Shown here in pieces: positions 1 to 7,508 of a stretch of DNA of 64,000 nucleotides. Every line of letters starts with the position of its first letter. Within the stretch, counting starts at the first letter, position 1. The notes under the pieces are model-generated. The model had not been told where the DNA came from, did no database searches, and saw only the letters and a program-made list of their open reading frames with translations. The stretch comes from Curtobacterium sp. MCPF17_002. GTDB lineage: Bacteria; Actinomycetota; Actinomycetes; Actinomycetales; Microbacteriaceae. The stretch covers positions 806,001 to 870,000 of the forward strand of contig NZ_CP126251.1 in the NCBI RefSeq assembly GCF_003234115.2, in the 5' to 3' direction. A program made the position numbers and the translations under genes.

Positions 1-804
1 CGGCTCCTCGGCGGACGCCGCCGCTTCCTCGACCGGCGCGTCGTCGAAGGGGCCGCGGTAGTGCTGCCCGTCGAAGTACTCGCCGAGCTCGTAGCGGCGG
101 AGCGTCGGGATCTCCCGCTCACGCTCCGGCCGTGCCCACTCGGTGGCGTTCGCGATCACGCGGCGGACGTCCTTGTGGTGGTACACGGGGAAGTCCTGGT
201 CGCCGGGGGAGAAGTAGAAGATCTTCCCGAGGCCGCGACGGTAGGTCATGCCGCTCCGGAACACCTCGCCACCCGTGAAGCCCGAGATGAACACGAGCTC
301 GTCGGGGGTGGGGACGTCGAAGTACTCGCCGTACATCTCCTGCTCGGGGATGACGATCGGGTTCGGGACGCCGCGGGTGATGGGGTGCTGCGGGTTCACG
401 GTCCAGACGAGTTCCTGGTCGTGCTCGCTGCGCCAGCGGAGCGTGCAGGTGGTGCCCATGAGCTTGCCGAAGATCTTCGACCAGTGGCCGGAGTGCAGGA
501 CGACGAGCCCCATGCCGGACAGCACGTGCTTGTGCACCCGGTCGACCACGGCGTCGTCGACGTCCTGGTGCGCGGCGTGCCCCCACCAGGTGAGGACGTC
601 GGTCTCGGCGAGGACCTCGTCGGTGAGGCCGTGTTCGGGTTCCTGCATCGTCGCGGTGCGGACGACGGCGTCCGGCAGGTTCTCGCGGATGCCGTCCGCG
701 ACGGCGCCGTGCATGCCGTCGGGGTAGCGCTCCGCGACGTGCTGCTCGACCTGCTCGTGGACGTTCTCGCCCCAGACGGTGATGCGCAGGGGGGTGGTGG
801 TCAT
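1..804 (-). CDS. ThuA-like domain protein (3' end outside window)
   Basis: The reading frame is open from an ATG at 804 to the window edge, giving 268 residues without a stop, so the C-terminus is missing. The protein begins MTTTPLRITVWGEN and carries the ThuA-like pattern: a WWGHAAH segment, then GLVVLHSGHWSK and later FYFSPGDQDFP. ThuA-like proteins belong to the class I glutamine amidotransferase fold and accompany ThuB-type sugar oxidoreductases in disaccharide use, but their chemistry is poorly defined. It lies 47 bp after the last permease gene of the importer at 852-3981 and has its own GAAAGG ribosome site, so it is probably the distal gene of that operon. A second ThuA-like gene lies at 29872. 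Confidence 0.85.
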   Translation of the reverse strand, partial: MTTTPLRITVWGENVHEQVEQHVAERYPDGMHGAVADGIRENLPDAVVRTATMQEPEHGLTDEVLAETDVLTWWGHAAHQDVDDAVVDRVHKHVLSGMGLVVLHSGHWSKIFGKLMGTTCTLRWRSEHDQELVWTVNPQHPITRGVPNPIVIPEQEMYGEYFDVPTPDELVFISGFTGGEVFRSGMTYRRGLGKIFYFSPGDQDFPVYHHKDVRRVIANATEWARPEREREIPTLRRYELGEYFDGQHYRGPFDDAPVEEAAASAEEP

Positions 805-851
805 GGTGTGCCTTTCGGACTGTGGTGTGTGGTGGCGTCGGTCCGGGGTCG

Positions 852-1739
852 TCACTTGACGGCCCCGCCGAGGGCACCCGCGGAGATGTACTTCTGGGCG
901 AAGATCAGCAGGACCGCCGCCGGCAGCGATGCGAGGACCGAGGTCGCCATGACGGGCCCCCAGTCGGTGACGTTCGAGCCGATGTAGTTGTAGATGCCGA
1001 GCGTGATCGGTCGGACCGCGGGTGTCGACGTCAGGGTCAGCGCGATGAGGAAGTCACCCCAAGCGCCGAGGAACGTGAACAGCGCCGCGGTGACGATCGC
1101 GTTCCGGCTGATGGGGACGACGATCGACACGAACGCCCGGAAGTCGCTGGCGCCGTCGACGAGGGCGGCCTCAACCAGGCTCGGTGGGATGGACTCCATG
1201 AAGGCCCGCATGAGCAGGATGGCGAAGGGCACCTGGACCGCGCTGTCCGCCAGGATCAGGCCGATGTAGCTGTTGAGCAGCCCGACGTTGTTGAACAACG
1301 TGTAGAGCGCGTTCGCGATCACGATCGCCGGGATCATCTGGGTGATGAGCAGCACGAGCAGGAACACCCGCGTGCCCCGCATCCGGAACCGTGCGAGCCC
1401 GTAGGCGGCCGGGGTCGCGACGGCGAGCGTGAGCACGACCGTCCCGAGGCCGATGATCATGCTGGACACGAAGTTCTGCCCCTGCTGCGCGAACGCCGCC
1501 TGGTACCCGGCGAACGTCGGGCTCCACGGGAACCACGTCGCCGTGGCTGCCCCGGACGTGGCCTGGAGGCTGGTGTTGACCATCCAGTAGACCGGGAACA
1601 CCATGATCGCCAGGAAGACGATGCCGAGGATCGTGAACGGGATGCCCTTGACGGTGCGCGGACGCCGCGGCCGTGCACTGCGCTCGGTCGTGATCGCGCG
1701 GGTCGCGGTGACGGTCTGGTTCGCGAGTCCGACGCTCAT
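852..1739 (-). CDS. Carbohydrate ABC transporter permease (MalG type)
   Basis: This 295-residue inner-membrane protein is the second permease of a CUT1-type sugar importer. It has about six hydrophobic segments, starting with one in the N-terminal 60 residues (FTILGIVFLAIMVFPVYWMV). The EAA loop that contacts the ATPase is visible as EAALVDGAS followed by a conserved proline-rich stretch. The ATG start at 1739 overlaps the stop of the upstream permease by 4 nt, which indicates translational coupling. No ATPase gene is in this operon. Substrate is unknown. The neighbouring ThuA protein hints at a di- or oligosaccharide, but that is inference. Confidence 0.92.
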   Translation of the reverse strand: MSVGLANQTVTATRAITTERSARPRRPRTVKGIPFTILGIVFLAIMVFPVYWMVNTSLQATSGAATATWFPWSPTFAGYQAAFAQQGQNFVSSMIIGLGTVVLTLAVATPAAYGLARFRMRGTRVFLLVLLITQMIPAIVIANALYTLFNNVGLLNSYIGLILADSAVQVPFAILLMRAFMESIPPSLVEAALVDGASDFRAFVSIVVPISRNAIVTAALFTFLGAWGDFLIALTLTSTPAVRPITLGIYNYIGSNVTDWGPVMATSVLASLPAAVLLIFAQKYISAGALGGAVK

Positions 1740-2686
1740 TCGTCGACCGCCTTCCGGGAGAGCGCGATGTAGACCATCGCGAAGACGAACGAGACGACGA
1801 TGAGCACGTTGCTGACCGCGGCTCCGATGCCGAACTGGAAGTTGATGAACGACTGGTGGTAGGCGTTCGTCGCCAGGGTCTGGGTCGAGTTCGCCGGGCC
1901 GCCGCCGGTCAGGCCGAGGATGATGTCCACGACCTTCAGCGTGTAGACGACCCCGAGCACGATCACGACGCTGACCACCGACCGGATGCTCGGCCACGTG
2001 ATGTACCAGAACGCCTTGAAGCCGGTGGCGCCGTCGAGCGATCCTGCCTCGTAGAGTTCCGGCGGCACGGACTGCAGACCGCTGTACAGGATGGTCGTGT
2101 TGAACGGGATGCCGAGCCAGACGTTGACGCCGATCACCGCGATGAGCGCGAGGCTCGGGCTGACGAGCCACGGCACCGGTGCGATGCCCACCATGCCGAG
2201 CAGTTGGTTCAACGCACCGCTGTCCTGGTCGAGCAGCCACTTCCACACCGCGCTCGAGGCGATGAGGGGCAGCAGCCACGGCAGCAGCAGCAGCCCGCGC
2301 AGGAAGCCCGACAGCGGGAAGTGCCGCCGGAAGAACAGCGCGAGGCTCAGCCCGATCACGAACTGCAGGACGATCGAGCCGGCGGTGAAGAGGGCCGTGT
2401 TCACGAGGCTGGTCGTGAAGACCGAGCTCTGGAACACCGAGATGTAGTTCCCGAGTCCCACCCAGGGGGCCTCGCCCGTGAAGAACGTGGCCGTCGTGTA
2501 GTCCTGGAAGGACATGATGATGTTCTTCACGACGGGGTAGCCGAAGAAGACGGCCACGAAGAGTGCGGCGGGGACCACGAAGAGCCATCGGGTCAAGCCG
2601 GATCGGAACCGGGCTCGTCGCTGCCCGGGTCGGGGTGTCACCACGGGCAACGTCGTCCGTGGTCGTGTCTGTGTCGAGGCGCTCAC
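1736..2686 (-). CDS. Carbohydrate ABC transporter permease (MalF type)
   Basis: This is the first permease (316 residues) of the CUT1 importer. It has a hydrophilic N-terminus and six predicted membrane spans (the first is WLFVVPAALFVAVFFGYPV). The EAA loop reads EAGSLDGAT. A GTG start at 2686 is preceded by AGGAAAGGA. It is separated from the binding-protein gene by a strong stem-loop at 2713-2738 and overlaps the MalG-type gene downstream. Its family is clear; its substrate is not. Confidence 0.92.
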   Translation of the reverse strand: MSASTQTRPRTTLPVVTPRPGQRRARFRSGLTRWLFVVPAALFVAVFFGYPVVKNIIMSFQDYTTATFFTGEAPWVGLGNYISVFQSSVFTTSLVNTALFTAGSIVLQFVIGLSLALFFRRHFPLSGFLRGLLLLPWLLPLIASSAVWKWLLDQDSGALNQLLGMVGIAPVPWLVSPSLALIAVIGVNVWLGIPFNTTILYSGLQSVPPELYEAGSLDGATGFKAFWYITWPSIRSVVSVVIVLGVVYTLKVVDIILGLTGGGPANSTQTLATNAYHQSFINFQFGIGAAVSNVLIVVSFVFAMVYIALSRKAVDE

Positions 2687-2712
2687 GCCGGGGTCCTTTC
2701 CTCCACGCGGGT

Positions 2713-2738
2713 GGGAGCCGGCCGGTCGGCCGGCTCCC
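2713..2738 (-). promoter_or_regulatory. Intercistronic stem-loop between binding protein and permease genes
   Basis: GGGAGCCGGCC (2713-2723) is perfectly complementary to GGCCGGCTCCC (2728-2738), with a 4-nt loop. No T-run follows. It lies between the binding-protein stop (2752) and the permease start (2686). Stem-loops here are known in sugar importers such as malE-malF. They protect the upstream message or attenuate the downstream one, so the binding protein is made in excess. Confidence 0.75.
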
Positions 2739-2751
2739 GATGTGCAACTGG

Positions 2752-3981
2752 CTACTGCTCCTGCGACTGCGCCTGCTTGAGCGCTGCCTCGGGGCTGGCC
2801 TTCCCGGTGAGGGCGAGCTGGACCGCGGTGTAGATCTTCGTGGCGGCCTTGGGCCAGTCGGGTCCGAGCTCACCGGTCCGGGCGCGGGCGGTCTGCACGG
2901 TGGTGACGAAGGACGCGACCTGCGGGTGGTCGGTCGCCCAGGCGGCGCCGGCCTCGATGTTGGTCGGCACGTTGCCGGTCGCCCCGGCGATGACCTTCTG
3001 CATCTTCACGCTGTTGAGGCACCCGACGAACTTGCCGGCGAGCTGCATCTTGGTCTTGTCGCCGGTCTGCGGGACGGTGAAGGCCTCACCACCGAGCGGG
3101 GCGACGGTGTCCGAGCCGGTGCGGGTCGGGATCGGGACGCTGTCGAACTCGAGGCCCTTCGCGGCGTTGAGCGCCGGGAGCTGCCACGGACCGTTGATCA
3201 TCATCGCGGCCTTGCCGGCGATGAACTGGTTGTTGACGTCCGCCTGGGCCCAGTTGATCGAGCTCTTCGACAGTGACCCGTCGTTCTGCAGGCCCTCGAC
3301 GAACGTGAGCGCCTGGGTGGCCTCCGGCGTGGCGATGTCCTTCTCGTCGCCGCCGTTCGACCAGAACATCGGCAGGAACTGCCAGGTGCCCTCGTACGTG
3401 TTGATGTTGCTCATCGCGAACCCGTAGGTCGAGCCCTTGGTGAGCTTCTTCGCGGCGGCCTGCAGCTCGTCCCACGTCTTGGGCGGCTGGACGCCCGCGG
3501 CCGCGAGGAGCTTCTTGTTGTAGTACAGGGCGATCGAGTTCGTGGCCGGCTGCAGCCCGTAGAGCTTGCCCTTGTACGTGTTCGCGGCCTTGACGCCGGG
3601 GACGTCGCCGGAGGCGCTCAGGCCGTAGGCGGACAGGTCGGACAGGGCACCGGAGGAGGCGATCTGCTGGACGTCGGGGTTGTCGAGCATGAGGACGTCG
3701 GGCAGCGTCTTCGACGATGCCTGCTGCAGCACCTTCGCGATGAGGCCGGCGCCGGCGACGTGGTTGATGTCCAGCTTCGCGCCGACCGTGGCGGCGCACT
3801 GCTTGTAGATGGGGTTGTAGTTGGCCGCGTAGTAGTCCTCGATGGTGAGGGTCTTCGAGTCCGTGGAGGCCGATCCGGAGCCGGAGCACCCGGTGAGGAC
3901 CAACGGGATCGTGGCGACGACGGCGACGGCGCCGACGAGGGCGCGGATCCGGCGCGACGGGGAAGTGAACTTGTGCTTCAT
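2752..3981 (-). CDS. Extracellular solute-binding lipoprotein, family 1
   Basis: This 409-residue carbohydrate-binding protein would sit on the outer face of the membrane and deliver ligand to the permeases encoded at 852-2686. I chose the ATG at 3981 because it has AGAAGAG upstream and gives a proper lipoprotein signal: MKHKF start, hydrophobic core, lipobox VLTGC with the lipidated cysteine at residue 32. A longer frame to 4044 lacks this logic. The body has family features such as FAMSNINTYEG, AAMMINGPW and GGEAFTVP. Transcription probably starts at the LacI-controlled promoter at 4069-4097. Ligand unknown. Confidence 0.93.
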   Translation of the reverse strand: MKHKFTSPSRRIRALVGAVAVVATIPLVLTGCSGSGSASTDSKTLTIEDYYAANYNPIYKQCAATVGAKLDINHVAGAGLIAKVLQQASSKTLPDVLMLDNPDVQQIASSGALSDLSAYGLSASGDVPGVKAANTYKGKLYGLQPATNSIALYYNKKLLAAAGVQPPKTWDELQAAAKKLTKGSTYGFAMSNINTYEGTWQFLPMFWSNGGDEKDIATPEATQALTFVEGLQNDGSLSKSSINWAQADVNNQFIAGKAAMMINGPWQLPALNAAKGLEFDSVPIPTRTGSDTVAPLGGEAFTVPQTGDKTKMQLAGKFVGCLNSVKMQKVIAGATGNVPTNIEAGAAWATDHPQVASFVTTVQTARARTGELGPDWPKAATKIYTAVQLALTGKASPEAALKQAQSQEQ

Positions 3982-4068
3982 TGCAGAGCTCTTCTCTTGA
4001 CGGATGCTGGGGCTGGCACGCACCGACGAGGCCGCTGACGTCATCGTCGCTGTGCTCCTGGGGCGAGA

Positions 4069-4107
4069 AGCTAACAGAAAAGCGCTTCACCTGTAAAGCG
4101 CTTTTCT
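4069..4107. promoter_or_regulatory. Divergent promoter with twin AAGCGCTT LacI-type operator
   Basis: AAGCGCTT occurs at 4080-4087 and at 4096-4103. The whole 4076-4107 segment is an inverted repeat with outer arms AGAAAAGCGCTT and AAGCGCTTTTCT. On the minus strand TTTACA (4097-4092) and TTAGCT (4074-4069) form a promoter with a 17-bp spacer for the importer operon, and one operator lies inside that spacer. On the plus strand TAAGCT (4123-4128) could be the -10 of the lacI gene. A CG-centred palindrome is typical of LacI-family sites, so the regulator encoded at 4246 is the obvious ligand (inference). Confidence 0.8.
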
Positions 4108-4147
4108 GGGATCCGTCGTCGCTAAGCTGGAGCCGCTCGGATCGTTC

Positions 4148-4213
4148 GCGACCACGATCGCGACCGCGACCGCGACCACGGCCGCGACTACGACCACGAC
4201 CACGACCACGACC
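4148..4213 (+). repeat. Hexamer tandem repeat in the lacI leader
   Basis: Eleven consecutive 6-bp units of GCGACC/ACGACC type occupy the untranslated leader 33-98 nt upstream of the lacI start at 4246. They vary only at single positions. Slippage could change leader length. No function is visible. Confidence 0.75.
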
Positions 4214-4245
4214 TCGAGCGGTCCACACCCGGAGCAGGAGACGCC

Positions 4246-5265
4246 ATGGCCACGATGCAGCAGGTCGCCGATCGCGCCGGGGTCTCGATCGCGACGGTCT
4301 CGTTCGTGGTCAACGGCACGAAGTACGTCACCCCGGCCACCACCGCGCGGGTCACCGCCGCGATGCGTGAGCTCAAGTTCCGTGGCAACGTCGTGGCGAG
4401 GGCGCTGGCGAGCCGGCGCACCCGGATCATCGCGCTGCTCTTCCCGACCACCGGCAACCGCTTCAGCCCGACCACCTCGCAGTTCTTCATGAGCGCGGCG
4501 CAGCGTGCGTCGGAGCGCGGCCACCACCTCGTGCTCTGGCCCGTCGACCCGGCGGGTGACGACCTCGACGACCTCGTGTCCGGCGGGCTCGTGGACGGTG
4601 TCATCCTCATGGAGGTGCGGATGGACGACCCCCGCGTCGCCGTCCTCGCCGCGCTCGACGTCCCGTTCACCCTCATCGGCCGCACCCGTGACAGCAGTGG
4701 GCTCCCGTACGTCGACATCGACTTCGAGACCACGATCGAGGACAGCCTCGACCACCTCCAGGGGCTCGGGCACCGTCGGTTCGGGCTCGTCCTCGAGGAC
4801 CTCGAGGGCACCCCGATGGCCGGCTATGCGCCGCACCTCCGAGCCGAGGCCACCTTCGCGCGCGTCCTCGCCGAACGAGGGCTCACCGGGCACGTCGTCT
4901 ACTCCGGGCCGGGCAGCGACGGTGGCCGGCAGGCGGCGAGCGACCTGCTCGCAGTGTCCCCGGACGTCACGGCGGTGCTCGTCATGAAGGACGACTCCTC
5001 GGCGGGGTTGCTCGTCGGCCTCTACTCCGCCGGACGTCGAGTCCCGGAGGACGTCTCGGTGCTCAGCATCGCCTCGTCCGAGACGAACGCCGACCAGCAC
5101 TACCCGCGACTGTCGACGATGGTCGCCCCCGGCGCGGAGCTCGGCACGCGCGCCGCCGACGCGCTCATCGAGCAGCTCGACGGCACCTCCGAGGACCTGC
5201 CGCACTTCCTCCTGCCGTGCACGCTCCGCACCGCGGAGTCGACGGCGCCCGCGCCGACCGCCTGA
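4246..5265 (+). CDS. LacI-family transcriptional regulator
   Basis: The 339-residue protein has the LacI helix-turn-helix and hinge at residues 1-60 (QQVADRAGVSIATVSFVVNG, then a hinge with RALASRR), followed by a periplasmic-binding-protein-like sensor domain (IALLFPTTGN through DVSVLSIAS). It is divergent from the importer at 852-3981. The double operator lies between them, so it probably represses the importer and itself until a sugar binds. The ATG is preceded by GGAG within CCGGAGCAGGAGACGCC. The signalling sugar is not known. Confidence 0.93.
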   Translation: MATMQQVADRAGVSIATVSFVVNGTKYVTPATTARVTAAMRELKFRGNVVARALASRRTRIIALLFPTTGNRFSPTTSQFFMSAAQRASERGHHLVLWPVDPAGDDLDDLVSGGLVDGVILMEVRMDDPRVAVLAALDVPFTLIGRTRDSSGLPYVDIDFETTIEDSLDHLQGLGHRRFGLVLEDLEGTPMAGYAPHLRAEATFARVLAERGLTGHVVYSGPGSDGGRQAASDLLAVSPDVTAVLVMKDDSSAGLLVGLYSAGRRVPEDVSVLSIASSETNADQHYPRLSTMVAPGAELGTRAADALIEQLDGTSEDLPHFLLPCTLRTAESTAPAPTA

Positions 5266-5549
5266 CGGCCTGGAGGCGCGGGTCGGTCCCGGGTCTCCAC
5301 ACATTGAAGCGACAGATGACCGCGACCAGTTGGCGGCGATCTGTCGCTTTCGCGGCCGTCGGCCTGACGCCGACGCGCGATCTGTCGCTTTCGCGGCGCC
5401 ACTCGCCACCCACCGGCCTGGAGGCGCGGGTCGGGTCCGCACCGTGCCTCCAGGCCGTCAGCCGGTGACCTTTCGGGCCAAGCGACAGTTCACGGGTCCG
5501 CGAACGCGTGACGTGTCGCTCAGCGCGAAACCGCGCAGGTGCCGTTCCG
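5266..5549. repeat. Repeat-rich spacer with two dispersed element families
   Basis: This gene-free 284 bp holds inverted elements. The CTGGAGGC family appears right after the lacI stop (5264-5285) and as an inverted pair CGGCCTGGAGGC (5414-5425) and GCCTCCAGGCCG (5446-5457). A second motif, AGCGACA/TGTCGCT, occurs five times (5308, 5342, 5383, 5481, 5514). AAGCGACAGAT (5307-5317) pairs perfectly with ATCTGTCGCTT (5339-5349), and a 19-bp direct repeat sits at 5338-5356 and 5379-5397. The last two copies form a further inverted pair. They could act as terminators for the converging genes at 4246 and 5550. Confidence 0.8.
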
Positions 5550-5705
5550 TCAGCGCCGACGCGGGTCGCGCGCGGTGTCCGTGAAGAAGTCCTCGTACAG
5601 CCCGGCGCCGTCCTGCAGTTCGCCGAACTTCCAGCGCTTCCGCATCCGGCGGAACGTCTCGATGCGCACCGGGTCGACGCCCTGCTCGGATTCGTAGTTG
5701 CCCAT
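5550..5705 (-). CDS. Small hypothetical protein (51 residues)
   Basis: An ATG at 5705 is preceded by a near-consensus GAGGAGGG ribosome site and opens a frame of 51 codons to a TGA at 5550-5552. The product is charged and hydrophilic, with Glu/Asp-rich ends around an arginine- and lysine-rich middle (RRMRKRWKFGEL). It has no membrane span or signal peptide. I do not recognise a family. The strong ribosome site is the main reason to call it a gene. It is encoded between the spacer repeats and the MarR gene at 5866, both on the same strand. Confidence 0.6.
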   Translation of the reverse strand: MGNYESEQGVDPVRIETFRRMRKRWKFGELQDGAGLYEDFFTDTARDPRRR

Positions 5706-5790
5706 GATCCCTCCTCGTCGTCCTGGTGCCCCCGAACGGGGGCCTCCGGTGGAGAAGGTACGTACCAGCAGGGCGATCCGTCCGGCAGGC

Positions 5791-5809
5791 TAGGTAGGCA
5801 AGTTACCTA
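5791..5809. promoter_or_regulatory. Inverted repeat upstream of the small gene at 5550
   Basis: TAGGTA (5791-5796) and TACCTA (5804-5809) form a 6-bp inverted repeat with a 7-bp centre. It lies between the MarR gene end (5866) and the small-gene start (5705), in the position of a promoter or operator. The half-sites resemble the CTACC/GGTAG arms before the TetR gene at 18504. A shared regulator is only a possibility. Confidence 0.4.
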
Positions 5810-5865
5810 ACTGCGCTTGTTGGACAAACGACCAGGGGTGGCCCCGAGCCGCCCGTAGCCTGCCG

Positions 5866-6312
5866 TCAAGGAGTCGGGGCGCCGTACTCGAGCGCTTCCA
5901 CGACGCGGTCGATCAGCCCGACGTACTTGGTGCTCTCGCGAGCAGAGAAGGAGGACAGGAGCTCGTGCAGGTGTTCGTTCGTGCTGTCCATCGCGGCCGC
6001 GTACGCGCGCTGGGTCTCCGGCGTCAGTTCGATGAACCGGCTCCGTCCGTCGTCCGGGTTCGGGACGCGGCACAGGTGGCCGGCCCGTTCCAGACGATCG
6101 ACGGTCCCCGTGACCGCCGGGCCGCTCAGCCCGAGGTGCGACGCGAGGTCCTTCACCCGGACCCTCCGCTCCGCCGCCGCGGCGCGTGCGACGAACTGCA
6201 GGACCGTCAGGTCCGTGCCCGAGACCTGGAGCCGCTCCCGCAGCCGACCGCGCAGGGCCCCCATGGCCGCTTCCAACCGGGTGATCGCGGCCGTCAGGTC
6301 GATCTCACTCAC
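5866..6312 (-). CDS. MarR-family transcriptional regulator
   Basis: The 148-residue protein has the winged-helix MarR core (VKDLASHLGLSGPAVTGTVDRLERAGHLCR, then a wing with NPDDGRSRFIELT) between helical dimerisation segments. A GTG start at 6312 is favoured because GAGGGGG lies about 9 nt upstream; longer frames run into unrelated sequence. It is divergent from the AraC-type gene at 6438. MarR proteins usually repress their own and a neighbouring promoter and release DNA on binding small phenolic ligands. The inverted repeat GATACGC/GCGTATC between the genes is a candidate site. Confidence 0.88.
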   Translation of the reverse strand: MSEIDLTAAITRLEAAMGALRGRLRERLQVSGTDLTVLQFVARAAAAERRVRVKDLASHLGLSGPAVTGTVDRLERAGHLCRVPNPDDGRSRFIELTPETQRAYAAAMDSTNEHLHELLSSFSARESTKYVGLIDRVVEALEYGAPTP

Positions 6313-6349
6313 GCGGTCGCCCCCTCGGTGTGGCTCGGTTCCGCGCAAC

Positions 6350-6379
6350 GATACGCCGCGCTCACCCTGCCAGCGTATC
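6350..6379. promoter_or_regulatory. Inverted repeat between marR-like and araC-like genes
   Basis: GATACGC (6350-6356) and GCGTATC (6373-6379) are perfect inverted arms separated by 16 bp in the divergent intergenic region. A smaller palindrome, TATCCAGATA (6376-6385), overlaps the right arm. Its position between two regulators makes it a candidate operator for either. Confidence 0.5.
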
Positions 6380-6437
6380 CAGATAACGAGGGGCGTGGCG
6401 CGATGTGGACATCGGCCGCGGAACGGAGGTCCCCGTG

Positions 6438-7418
6438 GTGGACCCGCTGATGGACGAGACCGAGGGCTTCGGTGCTCCGGCGACCGTCCGGTTCGAGGTC
6501 GCCGGACGCAGCCCCGAGGACGCCGTGCGCGACCTCGGCGGGCTGTACGGCGGCGACCACTGGGTCGCGCGACCGACGGACGGTGCCTTCGACTACCGCT
6601 ACACCGCACTCGGCGACACCGAGGTGACGATCCGGCGCGCGCAGCTCCGCGGGTCGCTGCACGGGTCCGTCCCCACCGGTGGCGACCACGTGGTCGCGTG
6701 GATCGGCGCGGGGTCCGCCGAGGTCGAGCGTCTCGGCGAGCGGTACCCCCTGCCGCGCGAGACCCCGGTGCTGCTGCCGCCTGACCACGAGTACACGTTC
6801 TGGACGACCGACCACGATCTCCGTCTCGTCCACCTCGACCGCGAGTTCGTGCGGCGTGTCGCTGCCACCCGGACCGAAGCGGCCGAGCAGCCGCTGCAGT
6901 TCGACGACCGGCGCCAGCCCGACTCGGAGACCGCCCGGCGGTGGCAGGGAGCCCTGACGGCGCTCGCCCGCTCGCTGCGTGTCGGCGGACCAGAGTCCAC
7001 CGCCTGGTACGCCGCGAAGGCGATGGCCGCCGAGGTGTTCCTGGACGCCTTCCCGCCGCAGCACGACCACCTGCCGGCCGTGCTCGGTCACCCGCGCAAC
7101 TCACGGCTCCGCGCCGCCGTGCAGTACGTCCACGACCACGCGGCCGACGCCGTGACGGTCGCCGAGCTCTCCGAGGCGTCCGGGCTGAGCGTGCGGTCGG
7201 TGCAGGAGTCGTTCCGGCGGGTCTTCGACGTCTCGCCGCTGACCTACCTGCGTCAGGTCCGGCTCGACCGCGTCCGCGCGGACCTGCTCGAACTCGACGC
7301 TCAGGCCGGCACCGTCGGCGACGTGGCGCGCCGGTGGGGGTTCGCGCACCTCGGCCGGTTCTCGGCGTCGTACGTGGAGCGGTTCGGCGAGTACCCGAAG
7401 CAGACGCTGCGGCGCTGA
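6438..7418 (+). CDS. AraC-family transcriptional regulator
   Basis: The C-terminal 100 residues hold the two helix-turn-helix motifs of AraC regulators: VTVAELSEASGLSVRSVQESF, then GDVARRWGFAHLGRFSASY and the typical ending FGEYPKQTLRR. The N-terminal 200 residues resemble a cupin-like ligand domain. I place the start at GTG 6438, 7 nt after GGAGGT (6425-6430); GTG 6405, GTG 6435 and ATG 6450 are in-frame alternatives. The target is unknown. Its stop codon lies inside the tandem array at 7412-7474. Confidence 0.88.
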   Translation: MDPLMDETEGFGAPATVRFEVAGRSPEDAVRDLGGLYGGDHWVARPTDGAFDYRYTALGDTEVTIRRAQLRGSLHGSVPTGGDHVVAWIGAGSAEVERLGERYPLPRETPVLLPPDHEYTFWTTDHDLRLVHLDREFVRRVAATRTEAAEQPLQFDDRRQPDSETARRWQGALTALARSLRVGGPESTAWYAAKAMAAEVFLDAFPPQHDHLPAVLGHPRNSRLRAAVQYVHDHAADAVTVAELSEASGLSVRSVQESFRRVFDVSPLTYLRQVRLDRVRADLLELDAQAGTVGDVARRWGFAHLGRFSASYVERFGEYPKQTLRR

Positions 7419-7474
7419 GCGCGCTGAGCGCGCTGAGCGCGCTGAGCGCGCTGAGCGCGCTGACGGCGCTGACG
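7412..7474 (+). repeat. 9-bp tandem array overlapping the araC-like stop codon
   Basis: Seven head-to-tail 9-bp units start inside the last codons of the AraC-type gene: five GCGCTGAGC (7412-7456) and two GCGCTGACG (7457-7474). Unit length is a multiple of three. The TGA within the first unit (7416-7418) ends the gene, so losing this one stop would add a run of Ser-Ala-Leu repeats to the protein. Confidence 0.9.
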
Positions 7475-7508
7475 GCGTGCGCGCTGCCCGCTCGGTGTGC
7501 TCCCGCGC

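Noticed and set aside
1558..1570. GGCCTGGAGGC inside the permease gene as a member of the repeat family
   Set aside because: It encodes normal permease residues and lacks the CGG flank of the family, so chance is a sufficient explanation. The similar match at 58491 in uxuB was set aside for the same reason.
4148..4213. GCGACC hexamers as a coding repeat
   Set aside because: They lie in the lacI leader after the promoter. Frames through them do not join a known domain, so they are treated as an untranslated repeat.
5264..5285. CTGGAGGC copies as ribosome-binding sites because of their GGAGG core
   Set aside because: Most copies are far from any start codon or lie on the wrong strand, and many form inverted pairs. 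A terminator or REP-like nature fits better.
7412..7474. Possible CRISPR array
   Set aside because: Units are 9 bp with no spacers. None of the tandem arrays in the window has the repeat-spacer pattern, and no cas gene is present.
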